DNA from: Schistocephalus solidus
Lineage: Eukaryota; Platyhelminthes; Cestoda; Diphyllobothriidea; Diphyllobothriidae
Length of the DNA stretch: 64,000 nt
Direction: 5' to 3'
Assembly (NCBI GenBank): GCA_017591395.1
Contig: WEDG01003239.1
Coordinates: 62,001 to 126,000, forward strand
Below are positions 48,279 to 57,959 of the stretch, piece by piece; the first letter of the stretch is position 1; every line of letters begins with the position of its first letter. Below the pieces are notes generated by a model. That model was not told the origin of the DNA. It did not search any database and worked only from the letters and a program-made list of their open reading frames with translations. The position numbers and the translations under genes are program-made.

Positions 48279-49801
48279 CTATGATGGTGGGAGTAATGGA
48301 ATTGATGTCAGGAGTGAGGGTGGGGAGTCAGAATGAGGGTTGGCAGAATTTGACGTAGAAATTGGAATTGTGGGATTGTTGGTGCATTGCGTCCGAAGAT
48401 GTCCGACCAGGCCGATTCGCGCGCGGAAGATGCGTTGACAGCGCGGGCATGTTGGCAGGGGCCTGGGCATTGGCGGTGTTGGTCCGGGGCGCTGGTGACT
48501 TTCGTGCCGCTCTTTTTGGCCTTGGCGGCGGCGATCCGGTTGGCCTCGTAGATTGCTGAACCAGTCTTCACTGATCTTCTCCATGCCGGTCTATCCTGGG
48601 CGAGGTCTTCCCAGGTCGCCGAGTTGATTTGCAGTTGCTTCAGCGATTTCTTCAAAGTGTCCTTGTAGCGTCGTTTTGACCCCCTGCCGGCGAGAACCCG
48701 TAGCGACATCTCCGTAGAAAAAGTCGTTTGGGTAGTCGCTCGTCGTCCATTCTTACCAAGTGGCCGCTCCATCGCAGCTGCACTTGCCTCAGCATGGCAT
48801 GGATGCTGAGGATTCCGGTCCGCTCCAGGACTTCCGTGTCCGGTATCCTGTCTTGCCATCTCAGCTTCAGTATTCTGCGGAGGCAGCTGAGATGAAAAGT
48901 GATTCAACTTCCTGGCTTGGTTCGAGTAGACGGTCCAGGTTTCCGCTCCGTAAAGGAGTGTCGACAAGACGACGGCCTTGTACATCTTCAGTTTGGTGTT
49001 CAGGTGAATACCGTGGCGATTCCACACGGAGGCCTGCAGCCGGCCGAAGGCCTGACTAGCTTTGGAAATCCGTTGGGCAACCTCGTCATCGATTCTCGTG
49101 TTGCGCGAAATCGTGCTTCCTAGATAAGCGAAGGTCTCCCACGTTTTTGAGTTGAGCACCGTTGACATTGATTCGAGGAGCATTGTATTCCGCGCTGGGT
49201 GGCGGCTGGTGCATGACAACCGTTTTGGCTGTACTGATTGTTAATCCAAAATCGGCGCAGCCTTCGGCGAAAGAGGTCCATGCTCCTTTGCATGTCCTCC
49301 TCCGTCACGGTGTTAAGGGCGCAGTCGTCCGCGAAGAGCAAGTCATGGACTGTAGTCGTAGACACGCGCGTTGGAGCCTGCATACGCCGACTGTTGAGAA
49401 GGTGCCCGTCAGTTCTGTAGGCGATGCGGATACCAGGCTGCTCATCACGGTAGGCGTCCATCAGCATAGCCGAGAACATGAGACTGAAGAGGGTGGGGGG
49501 CCAGTACGCAGCCCTGCTTCACTCCGTTGGTCACTGCGAATGCTTCGGATACCGTCCCGTTGTCAGTGACGCGCGCCGACATCCCGTCATGAAGCTGACG
49601 CACCATGTGCGTGAACCGCTCAGGACAGCCGAATTTCTGCATGACTTTCCACAGTCCGTCACGATTCACCGTGTCAGAGGCTTTCGTTAGATCCACCAAA
49701 GGTAGTGTATAGGTGAGTTCGCATCTCCTGACACTTCTCTTGTAGCTGGCGGGCGGCAAAAGATCATATCGGTTGTTCCGCGGTGTCGGCGGAAGCCACA
49801 T
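48279..49801 (-). pseudogene. LINE reverse transcriptase, second half, frameshifted
   Basis: This continues the RT in changing frames. It holds LVDLTKASDTVNRDGLWKV (motif A; the catalytic Asp is kept, the usual AFD reads ASD) and GVKQGCVLAP (49801-49445), then VHDLLFADDCALNT with the catalytic FADD (49479-49120). The thumb region [18 protein letters not shown] and [16 protein letters not shown] follows, then [18 protein letters not shown] and the first zinc finger. Frameshifts lie near 49795, 49465, 49240 and within 49000-48600. It is a dead gene, but all the catalytic blocks are recognisable. Confidence 0.85.
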
Positions 49802-51590
49802 TGGCTTTCGGGAGCAGGCCCTGCTCTAGGTGACCGTTAAGACGATTGAGAAGGATACGGGCGAAGATCTTCCCGGCGATGTTGAGCAACGAGATGCCTC
49901 TGTGATTATCACAGAGTTGCCGGTTCCCCTTCCGTTTGTAGAGATGGACGATGGTCGCGTCTTTGAAATCCTGAGGAACTTGTCCTTGGCGCCACATCTC
50001 CTGGAACAGTGTTGTGAGTTCTGACATCAGCCGGGGCCCACCGTGCTTGTAGACTTCCGGTGGGATTGCGTCGGATCCCGGTGCTTTACCGCTGGAAATC
50101 TGCTGCACGGCCCGGATGGTTTCTGGTAGGGAAGGCGGCAGATCCAGGTCATTGTTCGTGTCCACTTGAGGGAGCCGGTCAATGGCAGCATCGGAGATGG
50201 CTGATGAGCAATTAAGGACACTTCTGAAGTGCTCGGCCCAGCGCTTCAGAATTTGCGATTTCTCTGTCAGCAGTGTTGTGCCGTCAGAGCTGAGCAGCGG
50301 TGCGGACCCCTTGATACACGGGCCGTAGATGGCTTTGATGGCTTTGAAAAAGTTTTTCATTTCATTGCGGTCCGCATACCCCTGGATTTCCTCAGCCTTT
50401 CGGATCATCCAGGCATCCTGCATCTCCCGCAGCCGTTGTTGTACAAGGCGCCGGCATCTGAAAAAGGCTGCTTTGGTGGCGTCAGTCCGAAGGTCCATGT
50501 AGGCTTTGTGTAGTCTATTCTTCTCCGCGAGTAAGTTGCTGATGTCGGCGTCATTGTCGTCAAACCAGTCCTGGTGTCGACGGTGTGCGCGTCCGAGTAC
50601 ATCGAGGGCGGTGGACTGGATGACATTTCGCAGTTGACACCATCGTGTCTCCACGGTAGCGTTATCATCTGGAGCATGCAGGTCCTCCAGTTTCTCGGTT
50701 ATTTGGTTGCTGAAATCAAAACAGTGAGCAGGCAAATTTAATAAAAGAGTATTTAACTTACATGGCGGCCTCTTACCTTGGGGCCTTCGTCGGGGTTGCA
50801 GTCGGAGCCTCATCTGAGAAATGACGAGGCGGTGATCTGTCCATCCATCGGCATCGCGGATCGCCTTGGTTACCAGCACGTCCTGTAGATCTCGCCTCCG
50901 GACGAGAACATAGTCCAGCAGATGCCAGCGCCGCGACCGAGGGTGCATCCACGTGGCCTTCTCCCGCGTCGGAAGGCGGAAGAAGGTGTTGGACAGCAGG
51001 AGACGGTGTTCCGCACACGTGCGCAGAAGAAGGAGGCCGTTAGCGTTGCAGCTACCCAGACCGTGGGGACCCAGCACTCCCTGCCAGGCAGCGTGGTCCG
51101 TCCCGACGCGGGCATTGAAGTCACCAAGGACAATTAACTTGTCCTCTTTCGGCACAGTCACCAGCAAGGCGTGCAGGTCCTCGTAGAATTTGTCCTTCGC
51201 CGCATCAGAGCTCGTCATTGGGGGAGCGTAGGCGCTGATGATGGTGGCGAACTGGTCTCCCCGAAGAGGCAGGCGGAGGCTCATCAGGCGATCATTGATA
51301 CCCTGCGGCAGACAGGGCAGACGTCCCACGATGTCGTTACGGATGGCAAAGGCAACACCAGCGTCGCGTCGCTCTGCCTTTGGCCGGCCGCTCCAGAAGA
51401 AAGTGTATCCGGCCCCCACCTCCTCCAGCTGACCCTGCTCAGAGAATCGGGTCTCGCTGAGAGCAGCAATATCCACCTTATAGCGCGCCAGTTCCCGAGC
51501 GACTAGCGCCGTTCTTCGTTCCGGCCGGTTGCTCCTAGGATTGTCTAAAAGGGAGCGAACATTCCAGGCTGCTAGTGTGAACGGACTCAC
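49764..51590 (-). CDS. LINE endonuclease-reverse transcriptase, first 600 residues
   Basis: A 608-codon frame starts at ATG 51590. The APE endonuclease spans residues 1-260, with [11 protein letters not shown] (5-15), LSETRF (Glu 46), [10 protein letters not shown] (about 154-163), LDYVLVRRR (225-233) and DGWTDHRLV (248-256). A basic and helical linker covers about 260-420. The start of the RT follows, with [20 protein letters not shown] (499-518), [19 protein letters not shown] and [20 protein letters not shown] frameshift after GLLP (about residue 594) ends the frame early; the rest of the RT is in other frames downstream. It acts in target-primed reverse transcription: it nicks DNA, then copies the element RNA. 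All the endonuclease catalytic motifs are intact, so this part could still fold, but the whole element is non-autonomous. Confidence 0.9.
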   Translation of the reverse strand: MSPFTLAAWNVRSLLDNPRSNRPERRTALVARELARYKVDIAALSETRFSEQGQLEEVGAGYTFFWSGRPKAERRDAGVAFAIRNDIVGRLPCLPQGINDRLMSLRLPLRGDQFATIISAYAPPMTSSDAAKDKFYEDLHALLVTVPKEDKLIVLGDFNARVGTDHAAWQGVLGPHGLGSCNANGLLLLRTCAEHRLLLSNTFFRLPTREKATWMHPRSRRWHLLDYVLVRRRDLQDVLVTKAIRDADGWTDHRLVISQMRLRLQPRRRPQGKRPPCKLNTLLLNLPAHCFDFSNQITEKLEDLHAPDDNATVETRWCQLRNVIQSTALDVLGRAHRRHQDWFDDNDADISNLLAEKNRLHKAYMDLRTDATKAAFFRCRRLVQQRLREMQDAWMIRKAEEIQGYADRNEMKNFFKAIKAIYGPCIKGSAPLLSSDGTTLLTEKSQILKRWAEHFRSVLNCSSAISDAAIDRLPQVDTNNDLDLPPSLPETIRAVQQISSGKAPGSDAIPPEVYKHGGPRLMSELTTLFQEMWRQGQVPQDFKDATIVHLYKRKGNRQLCDNHRGISLLNIAGKIFARILLNRLNGHLEQGLLPKANVASADTAEQPI

Positions 51591-52180
51591 ACGAGCATTC
51601 TGAAGAGTATGACGAGGGGGATGGGGACGGGGGGTATTGTTGTTTGTTTGAGTTTTACGACCGCGTAGTTTGCGATCTGCGAGCCGCGGCCGGCTGCAGA
51701 AGACGTGAGACCCAGCATTTTTTTAGGGCACATTTTCTAGCCCCTTCCTCCGCGAGGAGGCAAGCAGTGCTATCCCTGAATAGGGCTGCTCGGACATCCC
51801 AGACGGCTGCCGAACTCCACTATGGGTCACGGATTTGTTTTAGTGGGAGAACGACCCGAGTTAGTCTGGGCCGCCTACGGGGTTGCTGTCGCCCCCACCG
51901 TAGGACTTTTTGAGAGGGGGGAGGTGGGAAGTTCGGGAGTCAGACATACCGAGTGTGGAGGCACACACAACACCGGAGACCCTCACCTGGTTTAGCCCGC
52001 CGGTCGTGACGGTTGCCCGGGGTGTGGCCTCTGGGAAGAACCCAACTTCGAGGAGCCACAGGTGAGAGTTGGGTACCAGTTAGAGGCGGCCACAGGAGCA
52101 TTCACCACCTGTACGAGACAAATGGAGCGACCAAATGCAAGCTGTTTGGTGCTGCCCCTAACTAGTACCCCTACACCCCA
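51591..52180 (-). other. LINE 5' UTR with conserved stem sequences
   Basis: Shared with copy 2 (46110-46733) and copy 3 (about 60240-60860). On the minus strand the copies keep ACCCAACTCTCACC pairing with a downstream GTTGGGT. They also keep a GGGTGT near the 5' end that can pair with ACACCC about 150 nt downstream, and the palindromic CCTCCGCGAGGAGG. This suggests a structured leader, perhaps a ribozyme or internal ribosome entry element. No ORF1 is evident. Confidence 0.6.
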
Positions 52181-52184
52181 CACA

Positions 52185-52234
<50 letters not shown>
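52180..52234. repeat. (CA)n microsatellite at the LINE 5' end
   Basis: CA dinucleotides with one AAACA interruption lie directly before the 5' end of LINE copy 1. Like the tract at 46775, it is followed by TGACAG after at most one base. Confidence 0.95.
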
Positions 52235-52236
<2 letters not shown>

Positions 52237-53394
52237 GACAGCATGGTCCTGGAGACGTAACGAAACATGTGATATTTGTTATTTTATGTGGATAAAGTTT
52301 GGCCTCTCCACGTCGCGGTGGGGGCGCCTTAGAAATGTTAAGCCTCGTGATCTGGAAAGGTGCTAGTTGAAAAAATGAGTCCGTTCTCCTTAGTGGAACA
52401 GTCAAAGGCAATGCGACTCCAGGTCTGACATAAATCCCGATTCCAACAGAAACGCAAACTAGTCCCACCCTGTACGTAGTTGCCTCTCCCAGCTCAGTTT
52501 AATTCTTTCAGGTTTTGTAGGCAGAGCAGCGATCTCTATTATTCCTGCATGCAAGTGGCGATCAAATGAAGACTACTGAATAAAAGTTATTTAGACGACT
52601 AGGGCTAATCTCTAAGCATGGTGTATCTTCTAACCCAGTAGTGAAAAATTCGGTGGCCTCAAAGGGATTCGAACCAATGACAGCAGTTAGGTAACTTAAG
52701 TGAACTCTATTTGACCTCGCAATTTTCATCATAGTGAACCGTAAATATCCAGTGTAAGTGCTAAAACGTGATCTGGCGTCACTTTTTTCCAGTCTGTAGC
52801 ACATGCACTGGGAAGGCGTGGAAGCTAGTCTGTTAGATGCTGCGCAAGTCTGTCTCACAATAGACTTATTCAGGCGACAGTCATCCATACCACACCCATA
52901 CCGTTTGGTTGTCGCATGAAGGCATTCTTATGAGGCATCCACATGCCTGAAATCTATCTCGCATATAATGATACTTTTTTAGAGTAAAACGAATAAAATC
53001 GTCGTCTTGCTTACTTCTGGACTGTTTCGGTCCACCCTGCTTTCTTCTAGGCACTGTTCGCCACCGAGTGACCTAACTGATATCAAAATACTATCTAACG
53101 ACTCACGCGGCACTACTTCTGCTGCAAGTTTCCGTATTCGTTAATAGTAACTACATGATGGATACGAGGTCCGCTATTCATGTTAAGCCCTGTGCCCATT
53201 TGCGTCGCTCTTGAGACTGGTTCTTGGGGAGTTTCTTCAGGGACTGTGGACGTAAGTCTCATCGCAATCTGTCACACTAAAAGTTATCGGCATGCATTAC
53301 AACAGGTGGGCTGAAGTTTGCCAAATCACCGGAGATCAAGCATCTAACCGGAGAAATTGCATGATGTTCTGCAATGTTGGACTGAAGACTCAGG
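52235..53394. other. Unassigned DNA
   Basis: No gene was recognised. A B-box-like GGTTCGAATCCC occurs on the minus strand at 52664-52675, which hints at another tRNA-derived repeat, but no convincing A-box is seen. Confidence 0.35.
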
Positions 53395-53610
53395 CTGCAA
53401 TGGCTACATTAATCTGCTCTAAGGTGTCCCAGTCAGTGTGCTCCGTGCCGGTGTGGCGGGATGTGCAGGTGAGTGTTCTCGACGCGCCAATCAGAAAAAG
53501 CAGTACCAAAAATACATTAAAGTTTGGAGAGACCATTTCGTGCTTATTAACGGTCACCAGCCAGCAAACATACGTGGGGTTCAAACCACCACCTGCTGTA
53601 AGATTTTAGG
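53395..53610 (-). mobile_element. Dispersed SINE copy
   Basis: ACCATTTCGTGCTTATTAAC, GGTCACCAGCCAGCAAACAT and GGGGTTCAAACCACC follow the array unit order on the plus strand, so the SINE is on the minus strand. It is diverged, with a B-box remnant; the A-box is not found. Confidence 0.65.
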
Positions 53611-54180
53611 GCTTCCTTTACCGCCGGATCACGTGGATGCTGCGAAATTATGTGCCAATGTTTTCTGGCCCTTTGACGCGCATTATTTTGTTAGACTGGC
53701 CACGGTTGTCTTCCAACTGGGAGCTACTGTGTACTCGCCGCCAGTCAGCCCAGTGTGCGGTAGCTTCGTCGAGTGGCTGATTGCTAAAACTGAGATTCTG
53801 TTCGGCGACGGTGTTCATGATACCTGGAAGCTCGTCCGGGAAACTGCACCCTTTCCGCCACCAGTTATCCTGACATGCATGACATGAACAGCCAATGTGT
53901 CCGCCTTTGGCGCAGACGCAAAAAGAAACGCGTAACGATTTCTTTGCTCTGACGTTGCTTGCAATCATGAAGTGACACGGATAGCTGTTGCTAGAAGGAT
54001 GAACGCCTCACCTGCTTCGCGAAAAGTGAAGCCTTGCAAAGATGATGCCGCGGAGTTCTGATTCGGAAGGATAGTAGGTTAGCGATGAAGAACTCTGCGA
54101 GTATTGCATTGGTACGTCTTCGGTGGTGACGGCCACCTAACGGACGGTACAGACCGCGTCACTCCCATTCAGCCCTGATC
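53611..54180. other. Unassigned DNA
   Basis: The 149-codon plus frame at 53438-53887 overlaps the SINE and shows no recognisable domain. Nothing else is supported. Confidence 0.35.
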
Positions 54181-54840
54181 AGCTAGATGTATCACTGGCG
54201 GAGTAGGACGATTCTCCTAATCTCGGTGCATGGGGAAAAGAATGATAGGTGATGGTTGGAATAGGAAATAGGGTTTTCTATGATACGCGCGCCATCCTCA
54301 CTGCTGGCCCAAGGCGTATTTTTCAGTAATGTTTGAAGACTCATTCTGACCCTACGCAAATGTACACAGTCATCTCTCAGCCAATCGAAAGACTCTGTTA
54401 TGAGTCCCATTTATTACCAATTGTAGGGGCACTTAGTGAAATACATATATGTAAAGATCAAACTTGTAAGGGCAACCAGCAAAACCATAGCAGTACCCCG
54501 GGTAAAACATGACTGGTGAAATGAAATTCAGTGTGAGAGCGATGAGGACAGACCAAGTGCTCCAGGATAAGTATAATGAAAACAGCATTAGCGTCGAGGT
54601 TCCTATATGTGTCATTACAAAGCCAACAGCTCTCACTCAAAGGCCATTCAGCCATGTCGCTAGATGTATCACTGACGGAGTAGGGGCCCATTCTCCTCTC
54701 TCTGCGCACGAGAGACGGAAGGATAGGCAGGTTGGAAAAGGAATTGGGGTGTCATATTATTTTTGAACGTGCCATCCTCACCTGGCCCATGGCATATTTT
54801 TCAATGTTTGAAGCCTCATTCTGACCCTATAGGTAGTGCT
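54181..54840 (+). repeat. Direct duplication of about 180 bp
   Basis: 54181-54360 (GCTAGATGTATCACTGGCGG ... GCCATCCTCACTGCTGGCCC ... GAAGACTCATTCTGACCCTA) recurs at 54658-54840 (GCTAGATGTATCACTGACGG ... GCCATCCTCACCTGGCCCAT ... GAAGCCTCATTCTGACCCTA). A short piece preceding the second copy (CATTACAAAGCCAACAGCTC) also recurs at about 55391. Non-coding, adjacent to the peptide cluster. Confidence 0.75.
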
Positions 54841-54859
54841 CCTTTAATCTGATGGCCAA

Positions 54860-55600
54860 GAAAGTTCAGGAACTTGGTAGGTTTAAATGAGAAACATGAT
54901 TTTGTGTTTGTGGGAATGTGACCACAACTGGCCCCGATTGCCCGTGATGTTACATCTTGCCATCCCCACAATTCTCGGTAGTGTATGTTAAAAAACCGAG
55001 ATTGATTTTGGTTAGGCGAAAATCTGCTGTTCCCGCGCGTCTTACAAGGGCGTTCTCAGGTCTGCTGCTTGGCCAGTCTTTGCTCACTCACTCACCTATC
55101 CACCGCATAGGGAAAAACCGACTTCTACTCTCAACGGCTCTAGTCCCTCGGTCGAGGTGGTTAGTTGCCTGTTGCTACTCTGCATAGCACAGCTCCGTGG
55201 AGCAGAACAGTCACTACGTACGTCAAGGCTTGCGTAGTAACTTACTTACCGTACAATCATTTATCAATACGTGGTCATTGCGTCTACCTCATTAGCCATA
55301 TTGTAAAGCTTCGAAAATTATAACAACCTTGCTGCAATTCGATTGCGCTATTGACTTTTGAGGCAAGTACTGAGGAGGATTCTATAGGTTTCATTACAAA
55401 GCCAAAAGCTCTCAAACAACGGCCAAAACACTTGAAGTGATTGTCGGGTTAAAAATTGACGATTTCCTCAGTCATGTTCCATTTTTCGTCTATGCTGTAA
55501 CGGACTGCATCACAAATTCTTAACGATTCTTACTGATCTTGAGGAATATACTCGAAGAATAAAAACACAGTTTCTGTAATTAATAACTTTCAAAGCATAC
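54860..55600. other. Unassigned DNA
   Basis: No gene was recognised between the duplicated block and the 3' end of the first peptide locus. Confidence 0.4.
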
Positions 55601-55606
55601 TTTATT
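55601..55606 (-). promoter_or_regulatory. Poly(A) signal of the peptide locus
   Basis: AATAAA on the minus strand lies 67 nt beyond the TGA at 55675-55673 that ends the longer reading of the peptide locus. This is a normal distance and supports the longer frame as the ancestral gene end. Confidence 0.6.
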
Positions 55607-55672
55607 AAAAAGGATATGTGGGTAATATATGTTAGAGAAAATGGCTGTCGAATACTTCTCAATGTCTGCACC

Positions 55673-56068
55673 TCAGTCCTCTTCATCATCAGAGGACATA
55701 TCGAGGGGTATACTGAGCCTTTCCAACACCGCCTCGCCTGCCTTCTTAACACCCTGGACAATCTTGCCACCAACCTCCTTAGCTTTTCGTACTCCGGCAC
55801 GAACGCCCTGCTTGGCATGGTTCACAACTCACGGTCCATACTTCTTAACGAGCTCGACAGCACCTCGCACAATCGGCTTCACTGGAATTCTTGCCGGTGC
55901 TAGCACCTCCCCGGCTTCCTCCTCCTCCTCCGTCAAACCATTCGACGTCATTTTCGAAATCTCCTCCAGCTCCGCCTCATCCTCGCTCCTAAGACGGAAG
56001 GATGCGGCTAGCGCAGTGAGACTGAGAAGAAGAAGAATAAGCAGTGAAGTGATGATTCGCATGATCAT
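55673..56068 (-). pseudogene. Cationic-peptide precursor, copy C, with in-frame TGA
   Basis: Start at ATG 56068 (a second ATG lies at 56062). A typical signal peptide (about residues 1-23: basic start, ITSLLILLLLSLTALAAS) is followed by an acidic pro-region (about 28-54, including TEEEEEAGE). The junction EVLAPARIPVKPIVR follows, then a helical cationic part ending VELVKKYGP at a TGA (55831-55829), giving 79 residues. The same frame is open for 51 more codons to TGA at 55673. It continues with a Lys/Ala/Gly/Val-rich helix-forming stretch and ends in LSIPLDM plus an acidic tail. The related gene at 61.4 kb has CGA at the TGA position and ISIPLEW near its end, so the TGA looks like a single CGA-to-TGA change. 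A TATA-like TTTAAAA (56099-56093) and AATAAA (55606) frame the locus. Either the short peptide is the product, or this is a very young pseudogene, or the base is wrong. Likely role, by architecture only: secreted antimicrobial or membrane-active peptide. Confidence 0.7.
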
Positions 56069-56092
56069 GTCTGGATCGGACAGCGCATCTGT

Positions 56093-56099
56093 TTTTAAA
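56093..56099 (-). promoter_or_regulatory. TATA-like box of copy C
   Basis: TTTAAAA on the minus strand lies about 25 nt before the ATG at 56068. The bases after it (CTGTCCGATCCAGAC) resemble those after the TATA box of copy A (CTGCCCGATCAGCAGTC), showing that the promoter is duplicated with the gene. Confidence 0.55.
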
Positions 56100-56199
56100 G
56101 ACGCGTTTCGGCGCACAGCCTAGTGCGCACGTACACTTGCTATATCACTGTACCACCCACTAACGCGTGGGAGTACGTTACGGCTAGTGTCGTAGCACA

Positions 56200-57160
56200 C
56201 GACAAGTCGGAACGCAAGCGAATTGAAACCTCTGGTGGCAGGTTGTGGAATTCATGGGTCTCCTGAAATTATGAGTTGCTTTAGGGAAAAAGGACAAACC
56301 AAAGGGGTCTTTCGTTACGCCAAGATAAATCATATTCACTGACTGACGGAGTTCTTAAACCTGAACTGATCCCTTTTTCACTAGTCTTACCATCGATGTG
56401 CATCAATACGTAATCGAATTAAAAAAACCCAAGTTTCTGCATCCGATGGCAATACGCTGCGTCCATCAATGGGATGCTGACTCTCACTGCGTCTCTAGTA
56501 ATTCTGCCCTCTTGTTAGAATTACTGACGCCTACACAGGAAGCATGTAAGCTTCTTAAATTTGCTCGTTCTTCCGAACCTAGACCAAATTAAATTTCGCC
56601 TGTTTGCATACATCTCTGAAGCACACGTTCGAACGAATCTAGTGCCGCCTTAGACGCAGCATACATACCTACTACCTGGTGGCGATTCGTCATATTGCTC
56701 CTCGTAGTCTCGGTACATGTCTTGACCAGGAGTGTAACAAACTGAGAGGTAAGGTTATTCCTGCCTTGTACGAGATTATTCAGCTCAAATGGCCAAACTT
56801 GTCGCTAATGCTTGCACAACTGATATCACTCCCTAACGATAGTTCTTATTAATAATCCGGAAACCCAGATGTATGGGCGCACGAACACCTGGCCATACCT
56901 GAACCAACTCGCTTATGATATGAGTATTTGGATGGTCCTGATCGGAAAAACCCTCTTTGAACAAATACGATGACGTTTCATAGGACATTTATCAGTCATC
57001 AATGGATGGTTGACTGAACTGATGGTCTCCATCAAGTTACCCTCAATATCTTGATTTGTTCATTGAATATAAATGTATGTCCATACCATTGACCTGCTGT
57101 TTACTCAATGACACTTTGTATTAGGACACTTTTTGTTAAAGAGTTTTGCAGCAATGGAGT
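56200..57160. other. Unassigned DNA within the peptide cluster
   Basis: No gene or repeat was recognised. The 64-codon frame at 56398-56592 is unsupported. Confidence 0.4.
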
Positions 57161-57165
57161 AAAAA

Positions 57166-57490
57166 AGGAGGCCTAAAATTAAATCTTCTCGTTTGGGGGT
57201 ATTGTACATGTAAACTGTAAGGTGATTGGTCATAGAGCATGCCAAAAAGTCCGCTTTAGTGGCTTACCCATTCACGTTGATGTTGCCGCTGTCGAGAGTG
57301 AAGCTGCGCTGAGTGTCGCAAACGTGATCATCTCCGATGCGCGTGCTAGGCATCGGAATACGACAAAACATCAAAGTGAATGGGTTGGGCCCCTGAAGCA
57401 AACTTTTTGGCATGCTATATGACCAATCATCTTACAGTTTATATGTACAATCCTACAAAATGAGAAGATTTTATTTAAGGTTAAAAAAGT
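57166..57490. repeat. Inverted repeat upstream of peptide copy B
   Basis: An arm at about 57166-57290 (AAATCTTCTCGTTTG ... AAACTGTAAGGTGATTGGTC ... GCATGCCAAAAAGTCCGCTT) recurs inverted at about 57366-57490 (AAGCAAACTTTTTGGCATGC ... GACCAATCATCTTACAGTTT ... GAGAAGATTT) with few mismatches. The roughly 75-nt centre includes CTCCGATGCGCGTGCTAGGC, which recurs just outside the right arm at 57496 (CTCCGATGCGCGTGTGAGGC). The structure is thus arm, centre, inverted arm, centre copy. This fits a fold-back element or an inverted duplication in the promoter region of copy B. Confidence 0.8.
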
Positions 57491-57644
57491 GTTCGTCTCC
57501 GATGCGCGTGTGAGGCATCGCAATACGACAGAACCCATCTACAATAAACACCTACCTACAGCGTGCGGTCAAAGCTACCGTAATTGCGATCACGAAAAGA
57601 GTCTAGTGTCCTTCATCGCAGCGGTCAGCATATTACGAACTGCG

Positions 57645-57935
57645 CGCTATATTGACGCTAATTGGCTGCTCGGGCTATCCGCTTGTCTGCAGTCGCCAGA
57701 CGAAGCTCTCCTGACCCAACTAGATGATGAGGAGCCCCCGCTGATAAGGGCCGAGGCTCTGGCACTAGCGCGAAATTCGCTGAAACAATTTGACGTCACC
57801 AGACCTTACGTTCCCCGAATCGTTGGAGCCGTAATTCGCGCCATCCACGCGACGGTTCGGAAGGTCAGGGGATATGGAAAATAGGTCTGGGAAGGCTGTG
57901 TGGCTTAGACTCGGCATGCCGTTGGAATGATGCAA
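57645..57935 (+). pseudogene. Cationic-peptide precursor, copy B, decayed
   Basis: DNA aligns throughout with copy A. ATTGACGCTAATTGGCTGCT matches GTTGACGCTTCTTTGGCTGC (leader). An acidic stretch (TQLDDEEPPLIRAE) comes next, then the junction EALALARNSLK, a cationic part (PRIVGAVIRAIHATVRKVRG) and a TAG at 57882-57884 in place of an Arg codon of copy A (57885-57935, GTCTGGGAAGGC to CCGTTGGAATG, still aligns). The ATG position reads CTG, the leader has a one-base deletion and a loss of several codons, and the TATA region is missing. The frame is open from 57489, but only by chance upstream. It is a dead gene copy. It shares upstream DNA with copy A (TACAGCGTGC and GCTACCGTA blocks at 57556-57582 and 61302-61327), and a LINE fragment begins just after it. 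Confidence 0.75.
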
Positions 57936-57959
57936 GAATAGGGACTAAAGTAAGCGAAA

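Larger units (their letters stand above)
46776..52180 (-). mobile_element. Near-complete zinc-finger LINE, copy 1
   Basis: This is the longest copy in the window. In minus-strand order: 5' UTR (52180-51591), APE endonuclease and reverse transcriptase (51590 to about 48600), a C-terminal block of C2H2 fingers (about 48450-47660), and a long 3' UTR (about 47670-46776). No separate ORF1 was recognised. A CA tract flanks each end. Several single-base frameshifts divide the second half of the coding region, so it is no longer autonomous, but the sequence is otherwise little decayed. Clade assignment is open; the endonuclease and RT resemble RTE-like or related elements found in flatworm genomes. 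Confidence 0.92.

Noticed and set aside
52664..52675. B-box GGTTCGAATCCC as a new SINE or tRNA
   Set aside because: No A-box at a fitting distance and no similarity to the SINE family in this window.
53438..53887. 149-codon plus frame as a gene
   Set aside because: Its first third lies in the SINE copy, it has no recognisable domain, and a comparable frame exists on the opposite strand.
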